The notes beneath the pieces were generated by a model. The model did not search any database and was not told the origin of the DNA. It worked only from the letters and a program-made list of their open reading frames with translations. A stretch of DNA of 36,850 bases from Caulobacter sp. (GTDB taxonomy: Bacteria; Pseudomonadota; Alphaproteobacteria; Caulobacterales; Caulobacteraceae). Positions 8,038 through 17,526 of this stretch are shown here, one piece after another. The stretch is from the NCBI GenBank assembly GCA_030652755.1, contig JAUSPV010000047.1, forward strand, positions 1 to 36,850. The letters run 5' to 3'. The position numbers were made by a program, and so were the translations under genes. Position 1 is the first letter of the stretch. Every line of letters begins with the position of its first letter.

Positions 8038-8603
8038 CCACCGCCTTCCCCCTCTCCTGGCCCGACACCATGCCGCGCACCCAACGTCGCGAGGCCGGGA
8101 AGTTCACGGCCACCCTGGCGGCGGCACTGGACAACGTCGAGACCAGCCTGCGCCGGTTCGGTGCGGACAGCGGCAAGCCGGTGACCAACATCGTGCTCTC
8201 GTCGAACGTGTCCCTCGGCGTGAACAAGCCCGATGATCCCGGCATCGCCGCCTGGTTCACATGGGAAGGCCAGCAGCTCTGCATCGCCGTCGACCGCTAC
8301 CAGACGCCGGCGGCCAACCTGCAGGCCATCCACCACATCCTGGAGGCTCGCCGCGTCGAGCTGCGCCACGGCACGCTGAACCTGGTCCGGGCGACCTTCC
8401 AGGGGTTCAAGGCCCTGCCGGCGCCGCCGGGCTCGCACTGGACCGAGATCCTGAACCTGCCGATCACGGCGACGGCCGACCAGATCAAGGCCAAGCACCG
8501 GGAGCTCGCCAAGACCGCCCATCCGGATCAGGGCGGCTCTCAGGAACAGATGGCCCGGCTGACCGACGCTCGTGACCGCGGGCTGAAGCAGGTGGCGGGA
8601 TGA
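8034..8603 (+). CDS. phage J-domain protein
   Basis: C-terminal EILNLPITATADQIKAKHRELAKTAHPDQGGSQEQMARL contains the HPD motif of J domains. Confidence 0.82.
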   Translation: MTTAFPLSWPDTMPRTQRREAGKFTATLAAALDNVETSLRRFGADSGKPVTNIVLSSNVSLGVNKPDDPGIAAWFTWEGQQLCIAVDRYQTPAANLQAIHHILEARRVELRHGTLNLVRATFQGFKALPAPPGSHWTEILNLPITATADQIKAKHRELAKTAHPDQGGSQEQMARLTDARDRGLKQVAG

Positions 8604-8965
8604 CCGAGTCTGTCGACCACACAGCCCGTCTTCGCCGCATGAGAGACAATCTGAAGGGCGCGCCGGGCATTGAACTTCGCAAGGACCGCCGGGCGCTGGC
8701 GTGGGCGCTGGACAAGCTCGCGCGTGCCAGATCGGACGCGCTGACCGAGGCCGCCGACTATGCGGCCTTCTATGCCGAGGAGCGGATGCGCCTCTGCAGC
8801 GACACCATCATGCTTGATCCCGTCTTCTCGGGTGGCGAGATCACTCCGGACAGCCTCGCCAAGTCCCGCGAGCTCCAAGTCGACGGCACGATCAACTCGG
8901 CCAGCTATCACGCGGCCACGCACATCGCCGAGCACCTGCGGAAGCTGGCGGAGGGTGTCGGCTGA
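8600..8965 (+). CDS. hypothetical protein (121 aa)
   Basis: ATGA overlap; in operon. Confidence 0.55.
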   Translation: MTESVDHTARLRRMRDNLKGAPGIELRKDRRALAWALDKLARARSDALTEAADYAAFYAEERMRLCSDTIMLDPVFSGGEITPDSLAKSRELQVDGTINSASYHAATHIAEHLRKLAEGVG

Positions 8966-9369
8966 TGCTCGACCAGGCCCTCGCCTGCACATCTCCTGAC
9001 CGTCTGCCCCTGCGCATGACGGCCCAGGAGGTGTGCGCGCTCGGCCGGTTCTCCATGAACACCCTCGCCCGGAAGCGGAAGGCGGACCCCAATTGGCTGC
9101 CGCCGTCCACAGTCCAGGGCGGACGATCCACAATTTTCGACCGGCCAGCCGTTCTCAAGGCGCTCGGCCTCACCACGGATGGAGCGCCCCATGCCCCGGC
9201 GGGCGACGAATGGACATTTGACCCCGATGCCTTCCGTGCTGCTCGATCTCGGCCGGTACGTGACCGTGCGGCCGCGCAAGGACGGGACCGCGCGGGTGCT
9301 GTTCGAGGTTCCGGCCCGGCTCCGGCCCTCCGGCTGGTCACCGGCGATTCCGCTTCCGATCGGCGGTGA
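8965..9369 (+). CDS. AlpA/excisionase-like small HTH protein
   Basis: RMTAQEVCALGRFSMNTLARKRKADPNWLPPSTVQGGRSTIFDRPAVLKAL resembles AlpA/MerR-type HTH; directly upstream of the integrase. Confidence 0.55.
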   Translation: MLDQALACTSPDRLPLRMTAQEVCALGRFSMNTLARKRKADPNWLPPSTVQGGRSTIFDRPAVLKALGLTTDGAPHAPAGDEWTFDPDAFRAARSRPVRDRAAAQGRDRAGAVRGSGPAPALRLVTGDSASDRR

Positions 9370-10354
9370 GCGCCGCGGCGACCTGACCGACGCGGACGAG
9401 GTGTCGAGGATCCAGGCCGACGCAATCACGATGCTGGCGAAGCTTAGGGCCGCTCGGCTCGGTCGCGAGGTCGAGAGCCCGGCCCGCTCAATGCCGGTGC
9501 TGATCCGATCCTGGCAGTCCACCCAGCGGTTCAAGGACAAGAAGCCCAAGACGCAGAAGGGCTACGAGTACCACGCGGGCATTATCAGCGATTGGTCCGC
9601 TAGCATCGGCCACCCGCCGGTCGAGCGCCTGAAGCTGGAGAGGATCGAGGAGTTCCTCGCCTTCTACGACGACCGCCCGACGACGCGCCGGCACCTGAAG
9701 ATCGTCCTGAGCATGCTCATGGACCGCGCCATCCAACTCGAATGGAGGACCTCAAACCCGCTGGCCACGATCAAGATGGGGGCGCCAAAGTCGAGCGTCA
9801 CGATCTGGGAGCGGACAGACGTCGATACGCAGGTCGCCCGCGCTCGCGAAGCCGGCCAGCCCTCGGTCGCCGCGATCATCCTCACCGAGTGGGAGATCGG
9901 CCAGCGGATCACCGACGTGCGGCGATTTCGGCACGGCGCCGACTACGCCGGCGGCGCCTTCCGCTTCTGGCAGGACAAGACCAACAGCTGGGTCACCATC
10001 CCGGTCAGCACGGAGCTCCAAGCGCTCATCGAGGAGGTGCGCGATCCGGACAGCCTCTACCTGTTCACCGACGCGGCGACCGGCAAGCCGTGGGACGAAC
10101 AGCGCTTGGGCCACGTCTTTCAGGACATCCGGGGCGAAGGCTGCGCACTTCAGCTTCGCGCCCTGCGCCACAGCTGCGTCGTCCAACTCGCGCGGAGCGG
10201 CGTTGACATCCCCGGCATCTGCAGCATCACCGGCCACTCGCCCACGGCGGCGACCAACATCCTCAAGCTCTACCTGCCCCGCGACAATGTCCTGGCCTGG
10301 CAGGCGCAGACGAAACGGGGCCTGATCAAGAAGGTTCGGCGAACGAAAGTCTGA
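9179..10354 (+). CDS. tyrosine recombinase/phage integrase (start could be 9191 or 9227)
   Basis: LRALRHSCVVQLARSGVDIPGICSITGHSPTAATNILKLYLP: C-terminal R, GH and Y boxes; next to tRNA-Lys. Confidence 0.9.
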   Translation: MERPMPRRATNGHLTPMPSVLLDLGRYVTVRPRKDGTARVLFEVPARLRPSGWSPAIPLPIGGERRGDLTDADEVSRIQADAITMLAKLRAARLGREVESPARSMPVLIRSWQSTQRFKDKKPKTQKGYEYHAGIISDWSASIGHPPVERLKLERIEEFLAFYDDRPTTRRHLKIVLSMLMDRAIQLEWRTSNPLATIKMGAPKSSVTIWERTDVDTQVARAREAGQPSVAAIILTEWEIGQRITDVRRFRHGADYAGGAFRFWQDKTNSWVTIPVSTELQALIEEVRDPDSLYLFTDAATGKPWDEQRLGHVFQDIRGEGCALQLRALRHSCVVQLARSGVDIPGICSITGHSPTAATNILKLYLPRDNVLAWQAQTKRGLIKKVRRTKV

Positions 10355-10401
10355 CGGTCATCCGACCGCGAGTCTGACGGTCTGGCTGCTCGGCCGAAGC
10401 C

Positions 10402-10434
10402 CGGCGCTCGCAACGCCAAGCGCCGTCTCGTTTT
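10402..10434 (+). terminator. candidate Rho-independent terminator after integrase
   Basis: CGGCGCT-N10-AGCGCCG (10402-10408/10419-10425) followed by TCTCGTTTT. Confidence 0.5.
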
Positions 10435-10441
10435 CGATTGG

Positions 10442-10513
10442 TAGGCCGGGTGGGGGTCGAACCCACGACCATTCGATTAAAAGTCGAATGCTCTACCACT
10501 GAGCTACCGGCCC
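10442..10513 (-). tRNA. tRNA-Lys(UUU), probable integration target
   Basis: Minus strand GGGCCGGTAGCTCAGTGGTAGAGCATTCGACTTTTAATCGAATGGTCGTGGGTTCGACCCCCACCCGGCCTA folds as a cloverleaf; anticodon loop CTTTTAA. Confidence 0.95.
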
Positions 10514-10632
10514 GCTCGCGAAGCAGCGGCTGTGCCGGTTCGAAGCGGCGCGGACCATAGTGGCGGCGGTCCGGCGCGGCAACCCGCCGTAATGGCTTTC
10601 CGCTGCGTCCGGCGCATGATTATGCTGTCGCC

Positions 10633-11235
10633 ATGCGTACACTTCTCACTGCCCTCGCCTGCCTGTCGCTCACGGCCTGCGCCAGCCTCGGCAGTTCGCC
10701 GCCTCCGGGACGCGTCCAGACCACCGATCAGGTCAACCGCGGAAGTGTCACCGGCGCCGTCAGCGCGCCGGCCCGCGACCTGAACATGCTGCGAACCAAG
10801 ATCCCGCAGGTGTTGCTCGATGCGCTGGAGGATCCTTACAGGCGGCCCAACCCGGCGACCTGCACCGAGATCATCGCCCAGGTGCGACCGCTGTACGAGG
10901 CGCTCGGCGCCGACATTGACGACCCCGCCTCCGGAGGTGATGAGCGCGACCTGATCGACAAGGGCCGCGACGCCGCAGGGGAGACGGCGCTGGGGTTCGT
11001 CGCCGGGGCCGCGCAGGACCTGATCCCGCTGCGCAGCTGGGTGCGGCGGCTGTCGGGCGCCGAGCAGCACGACCGACTGGTGCGGGCGGCGATCACCGCC
11101 GGCGGCATTCGCCGCGGCTACCTCAAGGGTCTGGGCGAATCGCGCGGCTGCAACCCGCCGGCCACGCCCAGCCACCTGAAGTCCAGCCTGCCACAGGAAC
11201 CGCCCCGCAAGGGACCTAGGTATCCGGTCAAGTAA
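10633..11235 (+). CDS. hypothetical lipoprotein
   Basis: Lipobox-type signal MRTLLTALACLSLTAC|A. Confidence 0.7.
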   Translation: MRTLLTALACLSLTACASLGSSPPPGRVQTTDQVNRGSVTGAVSAPARDLNMLRTKIPQVLLDALEDPYRRPNPATCTEIIAQVRPLYEALGADIDDPASGGDERDLIDKGRDAAGETALGFVAGAAQDLIPLRSWVRRLSGAEQHDRLVRAAITAGGIRRGYLKGLGESRGCNPPATPSHLKSSLPQEPPRKGPRYPVK

Positions 11236-11264
11236 GAGGCCGCTACGCTTCGCGAAGCAGGCGC

Positions 11265-12377
11265 CTACTTCACATGCCGCGCCCGGAACTCCCGCCGGAA
11301 CGCCTCGAACGTCCCCGCTGAAATGGCGGCGCGCATGGCGGCGGTCAGGGCCTGGAAGAAGGCGATGTTGTGCCAGGACAACAGCACCTGGCCGAGGATT
11401 TCGTCCGACCGCACCAGATGGTGCAGATAGGCCTTCGAATAGTCCCGGCTGGCCGGACAGTCGCTGTCCTCGTCCAGCGGCGTGTCGTCGTCGGCGAAGC
11501 GGGCGTTCTTCATGTTGATCGCCCCGTCCCAGGTCCAGGCCTGGCCGTGCCGGCCCGAACGGGTCGGCAGCACGCAGTCGAACATGTCCACGCCGCGCGC
11601 CACCGCCTCGACCAGGTCGATCGGCTTGCCGACGCCCATCAGGTAGCGCGGGCGGTCGGCCGGCAGCATGGCCGGGGCGTAGTCGAGCACCGCGCACATG
11701 CCCTCATGCCCCTCGCCCACCGCCAGCCCGCCGATGGCGTAGCCGTCGAAACCGGTCTCGATCAGCCGCTCCGACGATTCCCGGCGCAGATTTTCGAAGG
11801 TCGAGCCCTGCTGGATGCCGAACAGGGCCTGGGCGTCGCGGGCCCCGAACGCCGCCTTGGACCGCGCGCCCCAGCGGGCGGAGAGCTCCATCCCCTGCCG
11901 CGCCCGCGCCTCCTCGGCCGGCCAGGCGACGCATTCGTCCAGCTGCATGACGATGTCGCTGCCCAGCAGGTCAGCCTGGATCTCCATCGAGCGCTCCGGC
12001 GTCAGCACATGTTTTGAACCGTCCAGGTGGCTGGCGAAGGTCACGGCCTCCTCGGTCACCTTGCTGATCCCCGACAGGCTCATGACCTGAAAACCGCCGC
12101 TGTCGGTGAGGATGGGCCTCTCCCAGCGCATGAACCGGTGCAGGCCGCCCAGCCGCTGCACGCGCTCGGCCGTGGGCCGCAGCATCAGGTGGTAGGTGTT
12201 GCCCAGGATGATGTCGGCGCCGGTCGCCCTCACCTGGTCGACGGTCAGGGCCTTGACGGTGCCCGCGGTGCCGACCGGCATGAAGGCCGGCGTGCGGATG
12301 TCTCCGCGTGGGGTGCGCAGGACGCCCGTGCGGGCGGCGCCGTCGGTGGCGGAGATGTTGAAGGGGAAAGCGGCCAT
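11265..12377 (-). CDS. tgt: queuine tRNA-ribosyltransferase (tRNA-guanine transglycosylase)
   Basis: [58 protein letters not shown]. Confidence 0.97.
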   Translation of the reverse strand: MAAFPFNISATDGAARTGVLRTPRGDIRTPAFMPVGTAGTVKALTVDQVRATGADIILGNTYHLMLRPTAERVQRLGGLHRFMRWERPILTDSGGFQVMSLSGISKVTEEAVTFASHLDGSKHVLTPERSMEIQADLLGSDIVMQLDECVAWPAEEARARQGMELSARWGARSKAAFGARDAQALFGIQQGSTFENLRRESSERLIETGFDGYAIGGLAVGEGHEGMCAVLDYAPAMLPADRPRYLMGVGKPIDLVEAVARGVDMFDCVLPTRSGRHGQAWTWDGAINMKNARFADDDTPLDEDSDCPASRDYSKAYLHHLVRSDEILGQVLLSWHNIAFFQALTAAMRAAISAGTFEAFRREFRARHVK

Positions 12378-13471
12378 CAGGGCGCGCGGAATAGCAGGCT
12401 TGAATCCCCGTAGGAATAGAAGCGGTAGCCGGTAGCGATGGCGTGGTCGTAGGCCTCGCGCATCACAGTCTGGCCGGCGAAGGCGCTGACCAGCATGAAC
12501 AGCGTCGATTTGGGCAGGTGGAAATTGGTCATCAGCACGTCGGCCGCCCGGAAGCGGTAGCCCGGGGTGATGAAGATCGCCGTCTCGTCCGCCCAGGGCG
12601 CGATCACGCCGTCCTCGCCCGTGGCGCTCTCCAGAAGCCGCAGCGAGGTGGTGCCGACGCAGACGATGCGGCCGCCCGCCGCTCGCACGGCGTTCAGCGC
12701 GGCGGCCGTGGCGGCGCTGACCTCGCCGTACTCGGGATGCATGCGGTGGTCGGCGACGTCATCAACCTTTACCGGCAGGAAGGTGCCGGCTCCGACATGC
12801 AGCGTCACGAAATGCTGCGAAACGCCCGCGGCAGCCAGTCGCGCCAGCAGATCGGGGGTGAAATGAAGTCCCGCCGTGGGGGCCGCCACCGAGCCGTCCT
12901 CGCGCGCATAGACGGTCTGGTAGTCGGTGCGGTCCTGATCGTCCTCGCCCCGCTTGGCGGCGATGTAGGGCGGCAGCGGCATGTGCCCCCGCGTGTTGAT
13001 CGCCAGGTCGAGGTCGGGCCCGGACAGGTCGAAGGCCAGCACCACCTCGCCGCCCTCGCCCTTTTCCACCACCGTGGCGTCCAGCAGCGCGCCCTCGCAG
13101 CCGCGATCGCTCGCGGCGCCAAAGCGGATCCGGTCGCCGGCCTTCAGCCGCTTGCCCGGCCGCATGAAGGCGCTCCAACGGTCCGGCGACAGACGCTTGT
13201 GCAGCGTCGCCTCGACCGCCACCGGCGAGCCGTCGCCGCCACCCTCGCCGCGGCCCTCCCGCAGGCCGTCCAGCCGGGCCGAGATCACGCGGGTGTCGTT
13301 GAAGACCAGGGCATCGCCCGCCCGCAGCATTGAGGGCAGGTCGCCGACCGTCAGGTCCTGGCGTCCCTCGCCTGGCCGGATGACAAGCAGCCGGGCGCTC
13401 TCGCGCGGGCTGGCCGGCCGCAGCGCGATGAGATTCTCGGGGAGATCGAAGTCGAAGTCAGACAGACGCAT
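12377..13471 (-). CDS. queA: S-adenosylmethionine:tRNA ribosyltransferase-isomerase
   Basis: [29 protein letters not shown]..., [25 protein letters not shown]; adjoins tgt. Confidence 0.97.
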   Translation of the reverse strand: MRLSDFDFDLPENLIALRPASPRESARLLVIRPGEGRQDLTVGDLPSMLRAGDALVFNDTRVISARLDGLREGRGEGGGDGSPVAVEATLHKRLSPDRWSAFMRPGKRLKAGDRIRFGAASDRGCEGALLDATVVEKGEGGEVVLAFDLSGPDLDLAINTRGHMPLPPYIAAKRGEDDQDRTDYQTVYAREDGSVAAPTAGLHFTPDLLARLAAAGVSQHFVTLHVGAGTFLPVKVDDVADHRMHPEYGEVSAATAAALNAVRAAGGRIVCVGTTSLRLLESATGEDGVIAPWADETAIFITPGYRFRAADVLMTNFHLPKSTLFMLVSAFAGQTVMREAYDHAIATGYRFYSYGDSSLLFRAP

Positions 13472-13569
13472 GGGCGGGCGAACCGCCACGTCCGCGCGCC
13501 TTCGTCAAGCGCGCGATGGACAACGCCGGCCGCGATACACACATTGACCGGACAACTCCGGGGTTCCTC

Positions 13570-14184
13570 ATGCGTCTTGTAATCGTTGCTCTGACTATCG
13601 GCGTCGCCGCCCTGACCACGGCCTGCAGCCGCAAGGCGGACAAGGCCGAGGCCCCGCCGTCCGCCGTCGCCGAGGCGCCGCCCGCCGCCGCGCCGGCCGT
13701 CGAGAGCCCGACCGTCGAGGTTTCACCGGGCTTCCGACACGAGGGGGCCTTCGACGCGTCCGGGTTCTATCTGGCATCCCAGCCCGTGCAGATCGGCGCC
13801 TATCGCCTGACCCATCTGGGCATAGGCGCGCCGAGCGACTTCCAGCAGTGGGAGAAAGGCGAGCGGGCCTCGGTGTTCGGACCCATCCTGCTGCAGTTCG
13901 ACGACGTCAGCAGCCCCGTCCAGACCAACGAGATGGGCGGGGAGACTCACACCGTCAGCGTCCGGGTCCTGCCCCAGGCCTACAGCCTGACGACCGGCAA
14001 GATGACCTTCAGGGGCGCCGATCCGAAGCTGGGCGAGGTGCTGTTCAGCGGCCAGTTCGATCCGTCAGCCCTGGCCCAGGCCCGAAACGAGGGCTCGAGC
14101 CAGGGTCCGGTCCTGCGCGGCCTGCTCAAAGTCGGCGAGGCGCCGGCGAGGCCGGTGGCCATGGTCTATTTCGTCGGCGAGTGA
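13570..14184 (+). CDS. hypothetical lipoprotein
   Basis: MRLVIVALTIGVAALTTAC lipobox signal. Confidence 0.7.
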   Translation: MRLVIVALTIGVAALTTACSRKADKAEAPPSAVAEAPPAAAPAVESPTVEVSPGFRHEGAFDASGFYLASQPVQIGAYRLTHLGIGAPSDFQQWEKGERASVFGPILLQFDDVSSPVQTNEMGGETHTVSVRVLPQAYSLTTGKMTFRGADPKLGEVLFSGQFDPSALAQARNEGSSQGPVLRGLLKVGEAPARPVAMVYFVGE

Positions 14185-14248
14185 CGCGGCGCCGAACCCG
14201 CGCGCGCCCTGCACCGACCGTGCACGAATCGCGTGCTAGACGGGGCGG

Positions 14249-15232
14249 GTGAGATTCCTGCTCAGATTTCTGTCCGGCCTTGCCCGCGCCGCCGCGCTGC
14301 TGATCACGGCCGGCTGCGTTCTGGCGCTGTTGCTGGCCCAGGGCGGCCGCTTCAGCGATCGTCTGGATGTTCTGACGCATTTCACGCCCTGGCTGCTGGC
14401 CGGCTCGCTACTCGGGCTGGCGATCTGGGCCGTGGCGGGCCGGAAAGGTCGCCTGACGCCCGGCCTGACCCTGGTCGGCGCCCTGTCGGCGCTGCTGCTG
14501 ATGGGCCCAGAGATCGCCGCCGCCGCCGGCCAGACGCGCGGTCCCGTGGAGGGGCCAACCCTGAAGATCGTCCAGTTCAACCTCTGGGGCCGCAACCGCG
14601 ACCCCGAGGCTACCGCCCGCTGGATTCTTGGGGAGGACCCGGACGTGATCATCTTCCAGGAGGGTTTCGCGCGATCAGGCGGCGTCGCCGGGGCGCTGGC
14701 GGCTCGCTATCCGCACCGCACGACCTGCGCCGAACCCCGCGCCTGTTCGACGATGATCCTGTCGAAGCGCGCGCCGGTCGCCGAGGGCGGCCTGCAGGCC
14801 GGAGTGTCGGACGCCAACCTGTCGGGAGCCTGGGCCACCTTCCAGGGCAGGCGCGGCCCATACACCGTGGTCGGCGTCCACTACACCTGGCCGCTGCCGG
14901 CAGGGCCGCAACAGCAGCAGACCCTGAGGCTGTCACGCGTTCTGGACCAGTTCCCGAAGGAAAGCCTTGTCGTGGCCGGCGACTTCAACTCGACGCCCTG
15001 GTCGTTCTCGCTCCGCCGTCAGGACCGCCTGTTCGGCATCGAGCGCCGCACCCGCGCCCTGTTCACCTGGCCGGCCGGCCGGTTCTCTCGCCCGGCGTTC
15101 AGGGCGCCCTTCCCGATCCTGGCGATCGATCAGGTCTATGCCGGGGCGGACTGGAAGACCGTCGCGGTCCGTCGGGGTCCGGCGCTGGGGTCGGACCACT
15201 ACCCCGTGGTCGTCGACCTCGCCCGTCCCTGA
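14249..15232 (+). CDS. endonuclease/exonuclease/phosphatase family protein with N-terminal TM segments
   Basis: VQFNLWGRN, VIIFQE, VVAGDFNSTPWS, LGSDHYPVVVDL; GTG start. Confidence 0.88.
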   Translation: MRFLLRFLSGLARAAALLITAGCVLALLLAQGGRFSDRLDVLTHFTPWLLAGSLLGLAIWAVAGRKGRLTPGLTLVGALSALLLMGPEIAAAAGQTRGPVEGPTLKIVQFNLWGRNRDPEATARWILGEDPDVIIFQEGFARSGGVAGALAARYPHRTTCAEPRACSTMILSKRAPVAEGGLQAGVSDANLSGAWATFQGRRGPYTVVGVHYTWPLPAGPQQQQTLRLSRVLDQFPKESLVVAGDFNSTPWSFSLRRQDRLFGIERRTRALFTWPAGRFSRPAFRAPFPILAIDQVYAGADWKTVAVRRGPALGSDHYPVVVDLARP

Positions 15233-15246
15233 CGGCCTGACGCGCT

Positions 15247-15714
15247 TCAGGCGTCCGCGGCGACCTTCATCGACACGATCTTGCCCGGCTGGCGGGGCGG
15301 TTCGCCCTTGGGCAGCGCGTCGATGTGGTCCATGCCGTCGGTGACCACGCCCCAGGCGGTGTACTGGCCATCCAGGAAGGTTGCGTCATCGAAGCAGATG
15401 AAGAACTGGCTGTTGGCCGAGTTCGGGCTGCTGCTGCGGGCCATCGAGCAGACGCCGCGGACGTGCGGCTCGCGCGAGAACTCGGCCTTCAGATCCGGCT
15501 TCTTCGACCCGCCCATCCCGGTGCCGGTCGGATCGCCGCCCTGGGCCATGAAGCCCGGGATGACGCGGTGGAAGACCACGCCGTCATAGAAGCCCTCGCG
15601 GGCCAGTTCCTTGATCCGCTCGACATGGCCTGGAGCCAGGTCCGGACGAAGCTGGATCGTGACCACGCCGGTTTCGGTGGTCAGCAGCAGGGTGTTTTCA
15701 GCGTCGGTCGTCAT
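15247..15714 (-). CDS. peptidyl-prolyl cis-trans isomerase (cyclophilin type, cytoplasmic)
   Basis: GVVFHRVIPGFMAQGGDPTGTGMGG, SANSQFFICFDD; no signal peptide. Confidence 0.93.
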   Translation of the reverse strand: MTTDAENTLLLTTETGVVTIQLRPDLAPGHVERIKELAREGFYDGVVFHRVIPGFMAQGGDPTGTGMGGSKKPDLKAEFSREPHVRGVCSMARSSSPNSANSQFFICFDDATFLDGQYTAWGVVTDGMDHIDALPKGEPPRQPGKIVSMKVAADA

Positions 15715-15718
15715 GGGG

Positions 15719-16546
15719 CTATTGCACCTTCACAGGGATGTTCACGTCACAGAGCGAGAAGTCGGCGCCCTTTTCCTCGCGCAGCCGTTCGATCTCGCCC
15801 TTGAACCAGGGTCCGGCCGGGTCGATGACCCGCACGGCCGGGCGTTCGGAAGCGGGTATATCGGCCAGAACGCGCACGCGGTCCATCCGGTCCTGCGGCG
15901 CGGCCACCGGTTCACCGGTCTTGATGGCGCGGATGACCTCCAGTCCGCTGATCACCCGGCCGAAGGCGGTGTAGCGCTTGTCGAGCGACAGGTAGGGCTG
16001 ACGCATCAGGAAGAACTGGCTGTTGGCGCTGTCGGGATCATCGTCGCGCGCCATGCCGACCACGCCCGGACAATAGCTGCCCCAGGCCGCGACCTTCTTG
16101 TCCGCGGTCATCTCGCTCCAGCTCATCGCCTGGCTGACGACGGGGAGCGACTTGAGAAAGCCCTCCTCTGTCCCCCAGGGGCTGGCGGCGACCGTGAGGG
16201 CGGTATCAGCGGCGCGGCGGAAGGTGAACTCTCCCTTCAGGTCGGGCAGATCGGTCCCGCCCTCCCCCGTGTCTTCGGGATCGCCGGTCTGGGCCATGAA
16301 CCGGTCGATGACGCGGAAAAAGGTCCGGCCGTCGTAGGTTCCCTTCCGAGCCAGGTCCTTCAGCCGCGCCACGTGGCCGGGCGCGACCTCGGGAACCAGC
16401 TCGACGATCACCCGCCCCCGGGTGGTGTCGATCACCAGCACGTCCTCGGCGTTGGGCATGCGCCAATCAGCCGGGCCGGGGTCGGCCAGCGCCGGAGCGG
16501 CGCAAGCCATCGTGGCGGCGGCGAAGATCAGGATGTCGCGGCGCAT
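15719..16546 (-). CDS. peptidyl-prolyl cis-trans isomerase (cyclophilin type, exported)
   Basis: TFFRVIDRFMAQTGDPEDTGEGG, DSANSQFFLMRQ; N-terminal signal from MRRDILIFAAATMACAAPALA. Confidence 0.88.
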   Translation of the reverse strand: MRRDILIFAAATMACAAPALADPGPADWRMPNAEDVLVIDTTRGRVIVELVPEVAPGHVARLKDLARKGTYDGRTFFRVIDRFMAQTGDPEDTGEGGTDLPDLKGEFTFRRAADTALTVAASPWGTEEGFLKSLPVVSQAMSWSEMTADKKVAAWGSYCPGVVGMARDDDPDSANSQFFLMRQPYLSLDKRYTAFGRVISGLEVIRAIKTGEPVAAPQDRMDRVRVLADIPASERPAVRVIDPAGPWFKGEIERLREEKGADFSLCDVNIPVKVQ

Positions 16547-16559
16547 GAGCGTCCCTCCG

Positions 16560-17423
16560 TCAGCCGACCCTGGCAGGGATATCGACGTCGCAGGGATTGA
16601 GCGGACGCCCGCCGGCCTTCGACCTGGCATCGGCGACCATTGCCTTGAAGGTCGGGCCGGCGACGTCGAGCACCTCGACCTTCGGCCGTTGGGCCGCCGG
16701 CAGGTCAGCCAGCACCCGGACGGTGGTCATCACGTCCTGGGGCAAGGATACCGGCTCGCCGAGCTTGATCGCCCCGACGACGTCCTGGCCGACGATCACC
16801 CGCCCCCAGGCTGTGTAGTCGTTGTCCAGCGAGGCATAGGGTCCGCGCATGAAGAAGAACTGGCTGTTGGCGCTGTCGGGATTGCTCGACCGCGCCATGC
16901 CCATGACGCCGGAACAGAACAGACCCCAGGACGTCACCTTGCCGTCGGCCGCCAGCATCATCTGCATGCTCGGCAGCGACCGCACGGGCAGAACGCCCAG
17001 GAAGCCGACCTCTGTCGCCGACGGAGTGTTGAAATCGCCGGGCAGGCGGTCGACGACCGTGAACGCCGGCGCCGCTCCCCGGCGGAACGGGAACTCGGCC
17101 TTCAGGTCCGGCAGCTCCGAGCCCCCCATCCCGGTGTTGGTCGGGTCACCGGTCTGGGCCATGAACCGGTCGATCACCCGGAAGAAGGTCAGGCCGTCGT
17201 AGAATCTGGCCCGGGCCAGGGTCCGCACGCGCTCCACATGAGCCGGCGCGGCGGCCGGGACCATCTCGACGATGATCCGCCCCTTGCTGGTCTCGAACAC
17301 CAGGACGTTTTCGGGATCGGGCGTGCGCCACTCCGCGGCCGGGACGGGCGTCTGGGCCAGGGCGGGGCCCGTCGCCGCGGCGAGGGACAGAACAGCAGCG
17401 AGCGCGAACGGCGCGACCTTCAT
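16560..17423 (-). CDS. peptidyl-prolyl cis-trans isomerase (cyclophilin type, exported)
   Basis: TFFRVIDRFMAQTGDPTNTGMGG, DSANSQFFFMRG; signal MKVAPFALAAVLSLAAATGPALA. Confidence 0.88.
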   Translation of the reverse strand: MKVAPFALAAVLSLAAATGPALAQTPVPAAEWRTPDPENVLVFETSKGRIIVEMVPAAAPAHVERVRTLARARFYDGLTFFRVIDRFMAQTGDPTNTGMGGSELPDLKAEFPFRRGAAPAFTVVDRLPGDFNTPSATEVGFLGVLPVRSLPSMQMMLAADGKVTSWGLFCSGVMGMARSSNPDSANSQFFFMRGPYASLDNDYTAWGRVIVGQDVVGAIKLGEPVSLPQDVMTTVRVLADLPAAQRPKVEVLDVAGPTFKAMVADARSKAGGRPLNPCDVDIPARVG

Positions 17424-17526
17424 GGAAAACCTTCTCTGATGACGCCCCGTCAGCCCGCGTAGAACGCCGCCGCCCGGTGCACAAGCCCCGCGTCGCCGAC
17501 GGGGAAGGCCTTGAGGCCGACCGGCT

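Larger units (their letters stand above)
1..10441 (+). mobile_element. terminal part of an integrated prophage/ICE ending at tRNA-Lys
   Basis: Phage-type recombination genes, integrase and contiguous short ORFs, ending at the tRNA 3' end; left boundary is outside the window. Confidence 0.85.

Noticed and set aside
11246-11258. GCTTCGCGAAGC palindrome between lipoprotein gene and tgt
   Set aside because: Short and without a T-tract; could be a weak terminator but not distinguishable from chance.
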